23,130 nucleotides of DNA. It comes from a virus. Under the pieces are notes generated by a model. The model saw only the letters and a list, made by a program, of their open reading frames with translations, had not been told where the DNA came from and searched no databases. A program made the position numbers and the translations under genes. Positions 1 to 7,800 of this stretch are shown here, piece after piece. The stretch covers positions 1 to 23,130 of the IMG/VR virus record IMGVR_UViG_3300036945_000253; one strand, 5' to 3'. Numbering within the stretch: the first letter of the stretch is position 1; the number at the start of each line of letters is the position of its first letter.

Positions 1-592
1 GTAACTCGTAAGTAACTAGGTGTGAGGCAATTCTGTGTGAGTGTCCTCGAATCAAGGAAACTTGCAGGTCTTCCATGTCTTTTCTGACAGCACCTGTGGC
101 TGATACTGAGAGACCGTGGTGTACGTGAATGTCTCCAAAGCGGCGCTTAGGAAGTTCATTGTAATAGATATACTCATACCCCAAAGAATCCAATGACCAT
201 AGAGACTCTGGTGTTACGTCGTTTGCGTAGTCTGGAAGCTTCTTGTCAACATAATCAAAGATACGGATATCATGGTTTCCTAGCGCAGAGAATAACTGTG
301 CGTTTGGAAGCATCTCTCTTGTCTTTGTATAGAAATCTCGTGCACCCTTTGACTCATGGCGCATGAGTGGAACAATTAAATCCTTACTGTCATTCTTGTG
401 GTGCTCTAAAAATTCTGCTGAACGGCCTTCTGTATATTTACTATAGCATGCCTGATCATCCGTATCTCCAAGATAATCAACTACGTCTGGCTTAAACCAC
501 TTCATTACTTTAAACCATAGCTCAATCATCTTATCATCTTGGTATGGAAACTGCTGGTCGGATGAAAGCATCCACTTTAAATCGTTGCTCAT
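1..592 (-). CDS. Metallophosphoesterase (calcineurin-like), 3' end outside window
   Basis: The first 197 codons are open and run off the window edge, so the C-terminus is missing. The motifs of the calcineurin-like phosphoesterase fold appear in order: S-D-Q-Q at residues 11-14 (the D-x-H position, here D-x-Q), G-D at 42-43, G-N-H-D at 105-108, H-H-G at 158-160 and G-H-S-H at 183-186. These residues bind two metal ions in the family, which cleaves phosphate mono- or diesters. The substrate cannot be read from sequence; phage members include phosphatases and nucleases. The ATG at 592 follows an AAAGG Shine-Dalgarno by about 7 bases. It lies only 50 bases after the HNH gene, but a near-consensus promoter (618-646) sits in the gap, so it probably starts a separate transcription unit. 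It is the first gene here that is not an evident virion component. Confidence 0.9.
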   Translation of the reverse strand, partial: MSNDLKWMLSSDQQFPYQDDKMIELWFKVMKWFKPDVVDYLGDTDDQACYSKYTEGRSAEFLEHHKNDSKDLIVPLMRHESKGARDFYTKTREMLPNAQLFSALGNHDIRIFDYVDKKLPDYANDVTPESLWSLDSLGYEYIYYNELPKRRFGDIHVHHGLSVSATGAVRKDMEDLQVSLIRGHSHRIASHLVTYEL

Positions 593-617
593 TAAAAGCC
601 TTTCTCGCTCTTATACA

Positions 618-646
618 ATAATACTCTTGCCCTGACTAACTGTCAA
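618..646 (-). promoter_or_regulatory. Sigma-70-type promoter for the metallophosphoesterase gene
   Basis: On the minus strand a perfect TTGACA -35 (641-646) is followed by a 17-base spacer and TATTAT (618-623), one base from the -10 consensus. The likely start point is near 610-612, leaving a leader of about 20 bases before the ATG at 592. The -35 overlaps the stop codon of the HNH gene. Spacing and both hexamers are close to ideal; activity is inferred. Confidence 0.72.
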
Positions 647-906
647 GTGTTTTTATGGGCATATCTATGTTCTCTTTCTGTACATGGAAAGAGATTACTT
701 ATTGAGTTGTTTTCTGTATCGCCATCTATGTGATGAACTGTTTCCCAAGCTTTGAGAACTCTACCTATAGATCTTTCTACAGATAGTCTATGTTCATAGT
801 ACCACCCGCCATCAAATGACTTCGGATGTTCTGGTACCCAGATGACTACATATTTATTTAGTTTTTTATTCTTACGACTTGACCAATTTAAAATTGGTTC
901 GTACAT
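643..906 (-). CDS. HNH endonuclease, small free-standing type
   Basis: An 87-residue protein with the hallmarks of the HNH-3 family found in phage genomes: Y-E-H-R-L near residues 37-41, E-T-V-H-H-I-D-G-D near 55-63, N-N at 66-67, N-L at 71-72 and a final E-R-E-H-R at 77-81. The H-H-I-D-G-D core carries the metal-binding and general-base histidines, and the N-N/N-L part matches the family. Such proteins nick or cut DNA and often act as homing endonucleases; some assist packaging. The gene starts at 906 in a TGATG overlap with the 195-residue virion gene and has no strong Shine-Dalgarno, so it probably relies on coupled translation. It lies at the end of the tail operon, away from any terminase genes in the window, which favours a homing or selfish role. 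No intron is apparent in the neighbouring genes. Confidence 0.88.
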   Translation of the reverse strand: MYEPILNWSSRKNKKLNKYVVIWVPEHPKSFDGGWYYEHRLSVERSIGRVLKAWETVHHIDGDTENNSISNLFPCTEREHRYAHKNT

Positions 907-1493
907 CAGTATGTAACTTTAATGTCCAAGCCTAGATTTACGTACAGTCTACCGTACATACCTGTAGATGTACTACTTGGGCCAGTGCTGCCAGAAGTAT
1001 ACTTTCCAGTTACTGGCTTTGGTGTGTATGAAAGCTGATTACTGCTTACCTGAAGTCCAGATAGCTGTGCTCCAGTTGCAGAACGAAGAGTTCCTTCTTG
1101 TGCCCCTGACGGGATAAACATAAGGCTCTTAACATTAACTCCAACACATTGGAATGATTTAATTGTTTTTCCTCCAAGTGCCGACTGAACCATCTCAGTA
1201 GTAATATTTTTCTTTGTAAGAGTCTGTTGATTAAATCTTGCAATATAGCTTAGGTTAATAGAAAGATCTGTGATTGGTGCATAAGCATCTGCTGGATTAG
1301 TTTGAGTAGTTGTTGACCCAGAAGTTCCTCCAGTTGCACCAGCATTTGTTACTGTAGGTGCTTGTGGAGCAGGAAGCTTGTATATCTGAGCTATTTGACT
1401 AGCAAGGAAATTGACATTCTGAATGACCTTATTAAGGACTTCTATGTCTATAGGCTCCCCTGGTTCAAACTGCTTCAGATAATTTATTGTCAA
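906..1493 (-). CDS. Putative virion or tail accessory protein, 195 residues
   Basis: Begins with TTG at 1493, in a TTGA overlap with the previous stop; a GGGGAG Shine-Dalgarno 8 bases upstream supports the TTG start. Residues 1-40 form an acidic and helical segment (F-E-P-G-E-P-I-D then V-L-N-K-V-I-Q-N-V-N-F), a layout common at the N-terminus of small tail-attached proteins. Residues 45-70 are a Thr/Ser/Gly/Ala-rich linker, followed by a beta-rich C-terminal part with a second Ser/Thr/Gly stretch near 165-180. No catalytic motif is visible. Its place after the fibre genes suggests a virion decoration or fibre accessory, but this is inference and I do not recognise the family. Confidence 0.72.
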   Translation of the reverse strand: MTINYLKQFEPGEPIDIEVLNKVIQNVNFLASQIAQIYKLPAPQAPTVTNAGATGGTSGSTTTQTNPADAYAPITDLSINLSYIARFNQQTLTKKNITTEMVQSALGGKTIKSFQCVGVNVKSLMFIPSGAQEGTLRSATGAQLSGLQVSSNQLSYTPKPVTGKYTSGSTGPSSTSTGMYGRLYVNLGLDIKVTY

Positions 1494-1900
1494 TTTATAG
1501 ACTCCCCGTTTTTATGTAAATCAGCTTCTTTAGCACTAACCTCGATAATATATCCAGGATCTATACCAAACTTGGTAAAGAAATCTGGTGTAGTTATATG
1601 CTGTTTTAAACCGTTTACCACTAAGTATATTTTACCATTTGAGACGTCCTTGATCACACTACCGTCCCTAAAGGCTAGAATGCCCCCTAGAACGATCTTT
1701 GAGAGTGATTCTGGACTTCCATACCAAACCTTGAATCCCCAGCTCTGTAGAGCCCTGTCAGAGATAATCCTATACTTTTTATTATTCTTAATAAAATAAG
1801 TATTGGTACCATCAAAAACGGCAACTCCGCTAGGATATGCCGTAGGAACTAATGGTGGTTTTATTTCAGCCTTGGGCTGTTCCTTCTTCTTTCTTAGCAT
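1490..1900 (-). CDS. Protein with two surface-protein-type beta repeats, 136 residues
   Basis: I choose the ATG at 1900, preceded by GAGAAGG, over an in-frame TTG at 1915 that has no Shine-Dalgarno. The first 20 residues are basic then proline-rich. Two copies of one motif follow: residues 33-56 (Y-F-I-K-N-N-K-K-Y-R-I ... W-G-F) and 91-112 (Y-L-V-V-N-G-L-K-Q-H-I ... F-G-I). The pattern is Y-[FL]-[IV]-x-N-x-x-K-x-x-I, about 10 residues, then a G followed by a hydrophobic residue. Similar repeats with a Y-L-I-x-x-G-K-x-x-x-I core occur, from memory, in secreted and cell-wall-associated bacterial proteins, often near peptidoglycan-binding parts. There is no signal peptide or membrane segment. 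It overlaps the 53-residue gene by 35 bases and ends in a TTGA overlap with the next gene. A virion or cell-wall-contact role is plausible but unproven. Confidence 0.72.
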   Translation of the reverse strand: MLRKKKEQPKAEIKPPLVPTAYPSGVAVFDGTNTYFIKNNKKYRIISDRALQSWGFKVWYGSPESLSKIVLGGILAFRDGSVIKDVSNGKIYLVVNGLKQHITTPDFFTKFGIDPGYIIEVSAKEADLHKNGESIN

Positions 1901-2027
1901 TTTCCTTCTCTTCAATAAGTTGAGTTATCTCTGCTCTAAGAACAGCTACCTGTGTTTCATAGTTTACTACAATTTCACCAATGCGTTGCTGTAGTGCAGT
2001 AAGCACTAGTTCTACTTTGTCAGACAT
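1866..2027 (-). CDS. Small helical protein, 53 residues
   Basis: A short gene starting with ATG at 2027 inside a TAATG overlap with the stop of the 98-residue gene. AGGAG lies 5 bases upstream, an excellent Shine-Dalgarno. The product begins M-S-D-K-V-E-L-V-L and is predicted to be one long amphipathic helix with heptad-like hydrophobic residues up to about residue 38 (E-I-T-Q-L-I-E-E), ending in a charged tail rich in Lys and Glu. It has no Cys and no membrane segment. The same overlap style as its neighbours and the strong ribosome site make it a credible gene despite its length. Function unknown; a coiled-coil accessory of the tail region is the most that can be said. Confidence 0.72.
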   Translation of the reverse strand: MSDKVELVLTALQQRIGEIVVNYETQVAVLRAEITQLIEEKENAKKEEGTAQG

Positions 2028-2323
2028 TATTCTCCTAATGTAATTGCGTCGATAATACGGTCAAATGTGCTTAGCTTAGCAAGAGCCATATTAATCTCTT
2101 GGCCTACCTCGTAGTCGCCAGAGTCAATCTTTGTATCTACCTGTGTCATTAAAGACTTTAGGTCTTCTGACATTGCCTGGAGGATCCCGTCCATTAATGG
2201 CTTTGTTTCTGGGTTGCCTATAGCATCCTTAAATGGGACAGGAATTTCTCCCACAAGGACGTCGGTATCGTCAAAGATTCTTTTGACTACCAGATTACCC
2301 ATTGTTTCATAGGCTATTCTCAT
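2027..2323 (-). CDS. Hypothetical protein, 98 residues
   Basis: Starts at ATG 2323 in a TAATG overlap with the previous gene, with GAGG about 8 bases upstream. The N-terminal 35 residues look beta-rich (I-A-Y-E-T-M-G-N-L-V-V-K-R-I-F), followed by an acidic, mostly helical part (residues 40-98) with regularly spaced Leu, Ile and Met. There is no membrane segment, Cys pair or catalytic signature. I do not recognise the family. It belongs to a run of four small genes between the fibre genes and the surface-repeat gene, all joined by overlaps or short gaps, so it is very probably co-translated with them. Confidence 0.65.
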   Translation of the reverse strand: MRIAYETMGNLVVKRIFDDTDVLVGEIPVPFKDAIGNPETKPLMDGILQAMSEDLKSLMTQVDTKIDSGDYEVGQEINMALAKLSTFDRIIDAITLGE

Positions 2324-2547
2324 TATTCAGCCTCTACAGTAGCAAGTTCTGCCTTGATTGCATCGATCTGTGTTTGCTTTTCAGCAATTTCAGTAGTAAG
2401 TCCAGATAGCTTTTCGGCATCTGGAGCAACTCTAGCCTGCTCGGCAATTTTATTTACTTCTAAAGAAAACTGTGAATACTCAAGGTTTCTTAGCTGCCCC
2501 TCTAGAATATTTACTTTTTCGTCTTTTGATAAGTATTGATATGTCAT
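2323..2547 (-). CDS. Small coiled-coil protein, 74 residues
   Basis: An upstream in-frame ATG at 2580 would add 11 residues, but a near-perfect AAGGAGG Shine-Dalgarno lies just before the ATG at 2547 and would be buried inside the longer version, so 2547 is the likely start. The product (M-T-Y-Q-Y-L-S-K-D-E-K...) is highly charged, with heptad-like Leu/Ile/Ala positions from about residue 14 to the end (K-V-N-I-L-E, then L-T-T-E-I-A-E-K-Q-T-Q-I-D-A-I-K), typical of a coiled coil. The Ala/Glu-rich C-terminus overlaps the next start codon. No enzymatic motif. Function unknown. Confidence 0.68.
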   Translation of the reverse strand: MTYQYLSKDEKVNILEGQLRNLEYSQFSLEVNKIAEQARVAPDAEKLSGLTTEIAEKQTQIDAIKAELATVEAE

Positions 2548-2572
2548 TATTTCCTCCTTTTCTATTATAGCA

Positions 2573-2776
2573 TTAAGCATTCAACTCGTCTAGGATATTC
2601 TCCAGAGACATAATAATGTTTGAATAATCAATTATATCTTGATTGTTCATATCTATCTTTATCTGATCCCCGTGACTCTCAAGGGTACCGACTGAATTGT
2701 TGCTCTCCTGAAGTCTTTCTCTCCAGAAATCTATCTTATAATTTATTAAATAAACTTTATCTTCTTTTGTTATCAT
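2573..2776 (-). CDS. Hypothetical protein, 67 residues
   Basis: ATG at 2776 is preceded by AGGA at 5 bases and begins 7 bases after the stop of the 693-residue fibre gene, so it continues the tail operon. The product is acidic and probably helical (Y-L-I-N-Y-K-I-D-F-W-R-E-R-L near residues 9-22, then S-N-I-I-M-S-L-E-N-I-L near 52-62). No membrane segment or conserved motif is recognised. It may be a chaperone or accessory of the preceding fibre, as small genes directly after a fibre gene often are, but nothing in the sequence proves this. Confidence 0.6.
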   Translation of the reverse strand: MITKEDKVYLINYKIDFWRERLQESNNSVGTLESHGDQIKIDMNNQDIIDYSNIIMSLENILDELNA

Positions 2777-2783
2777 ATTTATC

Positions 2784-4865
2784 CTAAGTCATATAAGTAG
2801 TTTGGCTTGAGACTACGCTACTTCCAGAGGCATTTCTTGCAGAAACGTATAGAGTATAGTTTCCAGCCCCCTGCCAACCACTTCCATCGTATCCTGGCCT
2901 AAAGCTTGTTCCCGTATATGTATATTGATTATTTGTTGTATACACAGATCCAGTAGGTCCTTGGCAAAATATTGAGTATGCCGTAGGAGAATTTGTATAG
3001 CTCCAAGTAAAGGTTCCACCTAGAGGCAGAGAGTTGTTTCCAGTAAGACTTGATAGAACTGGGGCAGACCCTCCTCCGCCGCCGCCTGATGTAATTGGGC
3101 CAAGCTCCTGTCCCGCAGTTAAGCCAGAAGAGCCTCCTGCATTTGTAGCTGAAGCATAAGTTCTAAAGTATCTCTGACCGCTATCGTAATCTGCTTGCGT
3201 AATCGTATAGGTACTGCTTGTTGTATTTCCAGCATTTTTTGATAAAGTCTCTCCACTAGAAACAAACTGGGTTCCACGATATAGTCTTAAATCATAGCTT
3301 GTAGGGCTTCCACTCCATGATCCCACCCCAAAAGTAAAGGTAGATCCTACGGAGAGCCCACCACTAAGTGTAGGCTGACTTGTATTTGATGGAGCTGCAA
3401 CTGGAGTATTAACCGTAAAACTAGTTTCTGCTGTTGCATTTGGCAATGTTCCATTTGAAGCGGTAACAACACACTTCCATCCATAGTTTGGATAAAGTGT
3501 ATTTATATTTGATGCAGGGCTAAATGTTGTTCCAGTTGTATACTGAACCCAGCTAAAACTGCTACTGCTAAAATATTGCCAGGAATAAGAGTATGATATT
3601 GGTGCAGTTCCGTTCCAACCACTAGCAGATGCCGTATAAGTTGTAGACCCAGCTGTACCAGTTGATGGACTTACTGTTACAGATCCGCCACTTGGGGCAA
3701 CAGAAGGGGCTGGAATTGGACCAACTTCTTGGCCTGCAACAATAGAAGACGATCCTCCAGAATTTGTAGCAATAGCAAATGCTCTAAAATATCTTTGTCC
3801 GCTATCGTAGTCTGCTTGGGTAATTGTATAACTTGTTTCAGTTGTTTCGGCATACACTGTAGCGCTTGCAACCAGAGTCTCAGAAGTTGCAACGTTTGCA
3901 GTTCCTCTATAAATATAAACTGTATAGCTTGTTGGTGAATTTGACCAAGAGCCTGGTTTTGCTTTTATGACTCCTCCGACAGATACAGTTCCAGTTAAAG
4001 TTGGCTGTGAAGTATTTGCTGGAATTGGTACGACCACGCCAGTAGCTATAGAGGTTACGACATAAGGAGTCCAGGTAGTTCCATCTGATGAGGCAGAAAC
4101 CATATAATATTGTGGACCTCTTCCAGATGGAACATATCCATTTTTATCTGGGTCTGATGGACCCCAGGCCCAAGAACCGCTTGTTGATGTTATAGTTGAT
4201 CCATTCACAATTTTTTCTTCATCCCAATAATCTGCTGCAGAGCCAGGAACAACTCCATTAAGATTCCAATAAATTCTATATCTACCTGCATTAGCTGCTC
4301 CAGACCATGATACAGTTACTGTTGTTTGGCTTCCATTATTAGAAGCTGTAACTGAAGTTGGAGCCGTTGCAGCTTGAATCTGAGTAATAAGGCTTGGACT
4401 GTATACTGTGGTTGATCCTCTTTGGTTTGTTGCAGTCACTGAGCATCTAATAGTTGCTTCTTCTTGAGGCGTGTACGTATCAGTAGTTGCACCATCGCCA
4501 GACAAGTTTGCCCAGTAGTATATGTTTGGCCCAGGAATATAGGTATACTTTTGCCACTGATAATCATAAGTATTGCTAGTGTAGTCATAATTTTCTCCAG
4601 CAGTCCATACAGCACTTACTGTTACTGGGCTTCCTACGTAAGCTTTGTAAACACCGCTAAAATAAGTTGCTCCTGAAGAGTAGTAAGGCTCTACTGATAT
4701 TTTAGGAAAGTCTGGGTACGACATCTTAAAATAAGATCCATCATGCACGTACACCTTACTAACATAATTAAAAATACCGTTATTATATAGACGAATCTTT
4801 GTAGCCTCGCCAAATGCCGCTGTGTCGCTAAATGGGTTATAGCTTGTGACTACTTTAATTGTCAT
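2784..4865 (-). CDS. Tail fibre or tail-tip protein built of Ig-like/FN3-like modules
   Basis: A 693-residue beta-sandwich chain. Approximate layout: N-terminal cap 1-65; Ig-like module 70-165 (Y-Q-W-Q ... C-S-V-T-A-T-N); FN3-like module 167-278 (P-T-S-V-T-A-S ... V-S-W-S); module A 283-384; second Ig-like module 386-487 (Y-S-W-Q-Y ... C-V-V-T-A-S-N, the same pattern as 70-165); module B 492-591, a near-copy of module A; Gly-rich hinge 593-599; C-terminal Ig-like domain 600-693. Ser, Thr, Gly and Tyr are very frequent and Lys rare, as in virion surface proteins. Phage Ig and FN3 modules are thought to bind weakly to host surface sugars or to space out receptor-binding parts. The ATG at 4865 lies one base after the stop of the 1016-residue gene. 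Receptor binding is inferred from place and composition. Confidence 0.78.
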   Translation of the reverse strand: MTIKVVTSYNPFSDTAAFGEATKIRLYNNGIFNYVSKVYVHDGSYFKMSYPDFPKISVEPYYSSGATYFSGVYKAYVGSPVTVSAVWTAGENYDYTSNTYDYQWQKYTYIPGPNIYYWANLSGDGATTDTYTPQEEATIRCSVTATNQRGSTTVYSPSLITQIQAATAPTSVTASNNGSQTTVTVSWSGAANAGRYRIYWNLNGVVPGSAADYWDEEKIVNGSTITSTSGSWAWGPSDPDKNGYVPSGRGPQYYMVSASSDGTTWTPYVVTSIATGVVVPIPANTSQPTLTGTVSVGGVIKAKPGSWSNSPTSYTVYIYRGTANVATSETLVASATVYAETTETSYTITQADYDSGQRYFRAFAIATNSGGSSSIVAGQEVGPIPAPSVAPSGGSVTVSPSTGTAGSTTYTASASGWNGTAPISYSYSWQYFSSSSFSWVQYTTGTTFSPASNINTLYPNYGWKCVVTASNGTLPNATAETSFTVNTPVAAPSNTSQPTLSGGLSVGSTFTFGVGSWSGSPTSYDLRLYRGTQFVSSGETLSKNAGNTTSSTYTITQADYDSGQRYFRTYASATNAGGSSGLTAGQELGPITSGGGGGGSAPVLSSLTGNNSLPLGGTFTWSYTNSPTAYSIFCQGPTGSVYTTNNQYTYTGTSFRPGYDGSGWQGAGNYTLYVSARNASGSSVVSSQTTYMT
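3093..3389 (-). repeat. Fibre module B (copy of module A)
   Basis: Residues 493-591 of the 693-residue fibre. It begins N-T-S-Q-P-T-L-S-G and ends G-Q-E-L-G-P-I, with the 16-residue core Y-T-I-T-Q-A-D-Y-D-S-G-Q-R-Y-F-R identical to module A. The DNA of the core is also similar, with differences mainly at third codon positions, which indicates duplication rather than convergence. Confidence 0.85.
3714..4019 (-). repeat. Fibre module A (copy of module B)
   Basis: Residues 283-384 of the 693-residue fibre, beginning A-N-T-S-Q-P-T-L-T-G and ending G-Q-E-V-G-P-I. It shares the S-P-T-S-Y, Y-R-G-T, S-E-T-L or G-E-T-L and T-Q-A-D-Y-D-S-G-Q-R-Y-F-R landmarks with module B. The copies are separated by a different Ig-like module of about 100 residues, so the repeat is an alternating rather than head-to-tail arrangement. 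Confidence 0.85.
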
Positions 4866-4866
4866 A

Positions 4867-7800
4867 TCAATATACTATCCAAAGATCTCCAGCTTGGAAT
4901 GATGCCGTTGGTTGAACTCCAGTGGTATAGAATATTTTATTAGATGTTGACGAACCAGTTCCGTTTGTGTATCCGCCAGATGTTCCACCTGTTCCATTTG
5001 AGGCTGATGTAATTCTTCCGTAATCATCTACTGTAATTGTTGGGTTTGTATATGTACTAGCAATTACTGCTGTTTGTGCAAGATCTATATCATTAGCATT
5101 AACAACAATTCTTCCCGTGTCTGCTGTTGCTACGTTAAGTGTTACAGTGCCAGTTGTTCCTCCGCCTGTTAATCCTGCGCCAGCGGTAACTCCAAGAATG
5201 TCTCCCGTGCCAGATGCGCTAGAGCTTCCTAGGCTTACGTATCCAGATGAGTCAACTCTTAAGTTAGAGTATGTTCCTGCTCCAGATTTAAATCCATCAA
5301 GTCTTATGTTTGTAGCTTTTAGTCTTAGCAGCCCCATGCTTAAAGATCCGCTTCTAGGACCAATAGTCATAGTTGCATCCCCTGGTGTTGCCATCCAAAT
5401 TCTAGTATTGCCACCGTAGTCAATCCCATTTGCTACTTCGTTTGCTCTTTCTATATGGAGTCTAAATGGACCAAATAAGTTAGCTCCGTACGATCCTCCA
5501 CCGTGATACCCATTCCATCTCATAACTTCTATACCATTTTGAAGTGGCCATAGCTGCTCTGTATTATAATTATCTACGTCTGTTCTTACAGAAACTGTTG
5601 GTCCATAAACAGATTCTCCAGACTGTGCATCGCTAGCATTATTGCTGCTTACCAAAATATAAGAGGAGTCTGTAGAGCTAGTAAACGTTCCACCCATAAT
5701 CTGGAGAGTGTTAGCATCTCTTGCAACAATAGATGATGTCTCTCCATTTAGATATATTCCACTGAGACCGTTAGCTGAGAATATCTTCATGCTGCTTCCG
5801 ATTGCTACTCCATGGGAAAGGGTTCCCGACTCTGCGTAAATATCACCTTGCATAAATAGGTCGCCAGAAGTATTAATTCTAAATCTCTTAGCAGTAATCG
5901 CTCCAGTATCCAGATTAATAGATGTGCCTGATGTTGAAAATGCTGAGCCATCTGTTGCACTAGCATATCCAGAAGACTTTATAACTCCAGTGGATATAAC
6001 ACCTCCAACAATACTTGTTGAGTTTGTCGATCCCGCCGAAGAGTTAATCTTTGCGATAGCAGAGCTGCTCGCAACATTCCCAAGAGTTGCGTCTGCTTTG
6101 CCTGCAAGATCTCCAGTTGTTGCATATCCATTTAAATCATCTTGCTGAACTATATTAGAGCCAGTGCCTATAATATTTAATGTGCCGCTTACTGTAACCG
6201 ATCCATCTGTTCCAACGCTAAAGTTTGGACCCATGTAGATACTGCCATCTGAATAAAATCCAACTAATTCATTATTAGAGTTTGTCGCTGTCAGAGATCC
6301 TGGTTGAATATTCCATCCACCGATTGTTCCACCAATTGCATAAAGCTGACCAGTACTAGAGTAAATAGCAGCCTGAAGAGTTCCTCCAGTTGTTGCATTG
6401 TATCCAAATACTCCGCCCGAACCTATCTCTACACGACCAACATTTCCAGTAGCACGTATTGCTCCACCATTTAGAAGAATGTCTCCACCGCTATTTAATG
6501 TTACGTTTGCGCCAAAGGTAGACGCCTGAGTTACATTGAGAGAGCCTTTAACTGTTAGCGCTGCTCCGTCCCACGAAAGCTGATCTTTTAAGCTAAACTT
6601 ACCAAGAGCATCAAAGTAAAATGGGGTGTTAGTGTTGTTATATGTTCCAGCCCCATAGTAAACTGCTGGTACTGATGCTGTTCCATCAATAGTAATCTTA
6701 TTTGTGCCTTCGTCATCACCAACGAAAAGCTTTCCTACGATACCTGTATTTGTCTTAAGTCTATCTGCATCGATTGTATTTGCAACAACCTTATCTCCAA
6801 CAATAGTGTTTGCTGCTATAAGATTGCCTACAATAGTTCCCGAAGTAATAGAAGTCTCTGCGTTAATAGTTCCAGGTGTTGCAGATACTCCAGCCGTCCA
6901 GGTTCCCTGGTTGCCGCTTGAGTCGATAGCACGGACTCTTACATAGTAGGTTGTGTTAGTGGTAAGCCCAGTAAATGTTGCAACTGTTCCAGTAACAACT
7001 CTATCCTGTATTGGGCTAGAGAAATCAGAGTTATCATCTATCTGGAACTGATATGTTCCTCTTCCAAGGTCTACGTCGTTCTCAGAGTTTCTATTCCAGT
7101 ATGCGACTACATTATTAAATCCCGCCACTGCTACTAAGCCAGTTGGAGCTGCTGGGACTGTTGTGTCTCCAGGAATCAATACCGAAACTGGGGTAGCTGG
7201 TGTGTAGCCAGTTGGGTTACTTCCATCAGTAGCATTTACTTGGAAGTAGTATGTAGTACCTGATCTTAATCCAAAAATTCTTGTTGTTACTTGTGGGTGC
7301 TGGATAAACATGTAAGCATCCCATGTTGTAGTGCTTCTTCCGTATCTAACATAATATCCAAGTGCGTCTGTTGATGAAGATCCAGTCCAGCTTACATCAG
7401 CATAGCCAGTTGAGCCAGATGGGTCAGCTGAATCATTTGCAGCGGTAACCGATAGGCCAGAAGGTGGTGCTGGTGGAGTTGTATCAATATCCAAACTTCC
7501 TGCGCTTACAGAATCTGAAGCTTCAGAAAACGCTGATACGTTATTTGATCTATCTACTCCAGTAAACTTGAAAGTAAATGGTCCAGTTCCAAGTGTTGAA
7601 ACATATGTGATTGTTGCACCCTTAGATGCTATTGAGCCAAACTTAGTATATGTAGTTCCGTTAGTAGATACGTGTACATCTACTCTATTGAAGTCTAGTG
7701 GCTCTACATATCCAGCGTCTGACCACTTTACCGATACCCCGCCTACAACAGAAGTTACTTGTGGCTTAGATGGAACTGGTGGTGGAGTTTGATCTCCAGT

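Noticed and set aside
1866-1900. A +1 frameshift joining the 53-residue protein to the 136-residue protein
   Set aside because: The overlap has ordinary stop and start codons, a Shine-Dalgarno before the second gene and no clear slip-prone sequence.
1362-1994. Plus-strand frames of 145 and 63 codons opposite the small tail genes, one with a hydrophobic stretch that could suggest a membrane protein
   Set aside because: They lie opposite genes with clear overlaps and ribosome sites, and no plus-strand transcription signal was seen.
2813-3892. Minus-strand frames of 68-71 codons inside the 693-residue fibre gene
   Set aside because: Alternative frames of a Ser/Thr/Gly-rich repetitive gene, without ribosome sites and with Leu/Gln-biased products.
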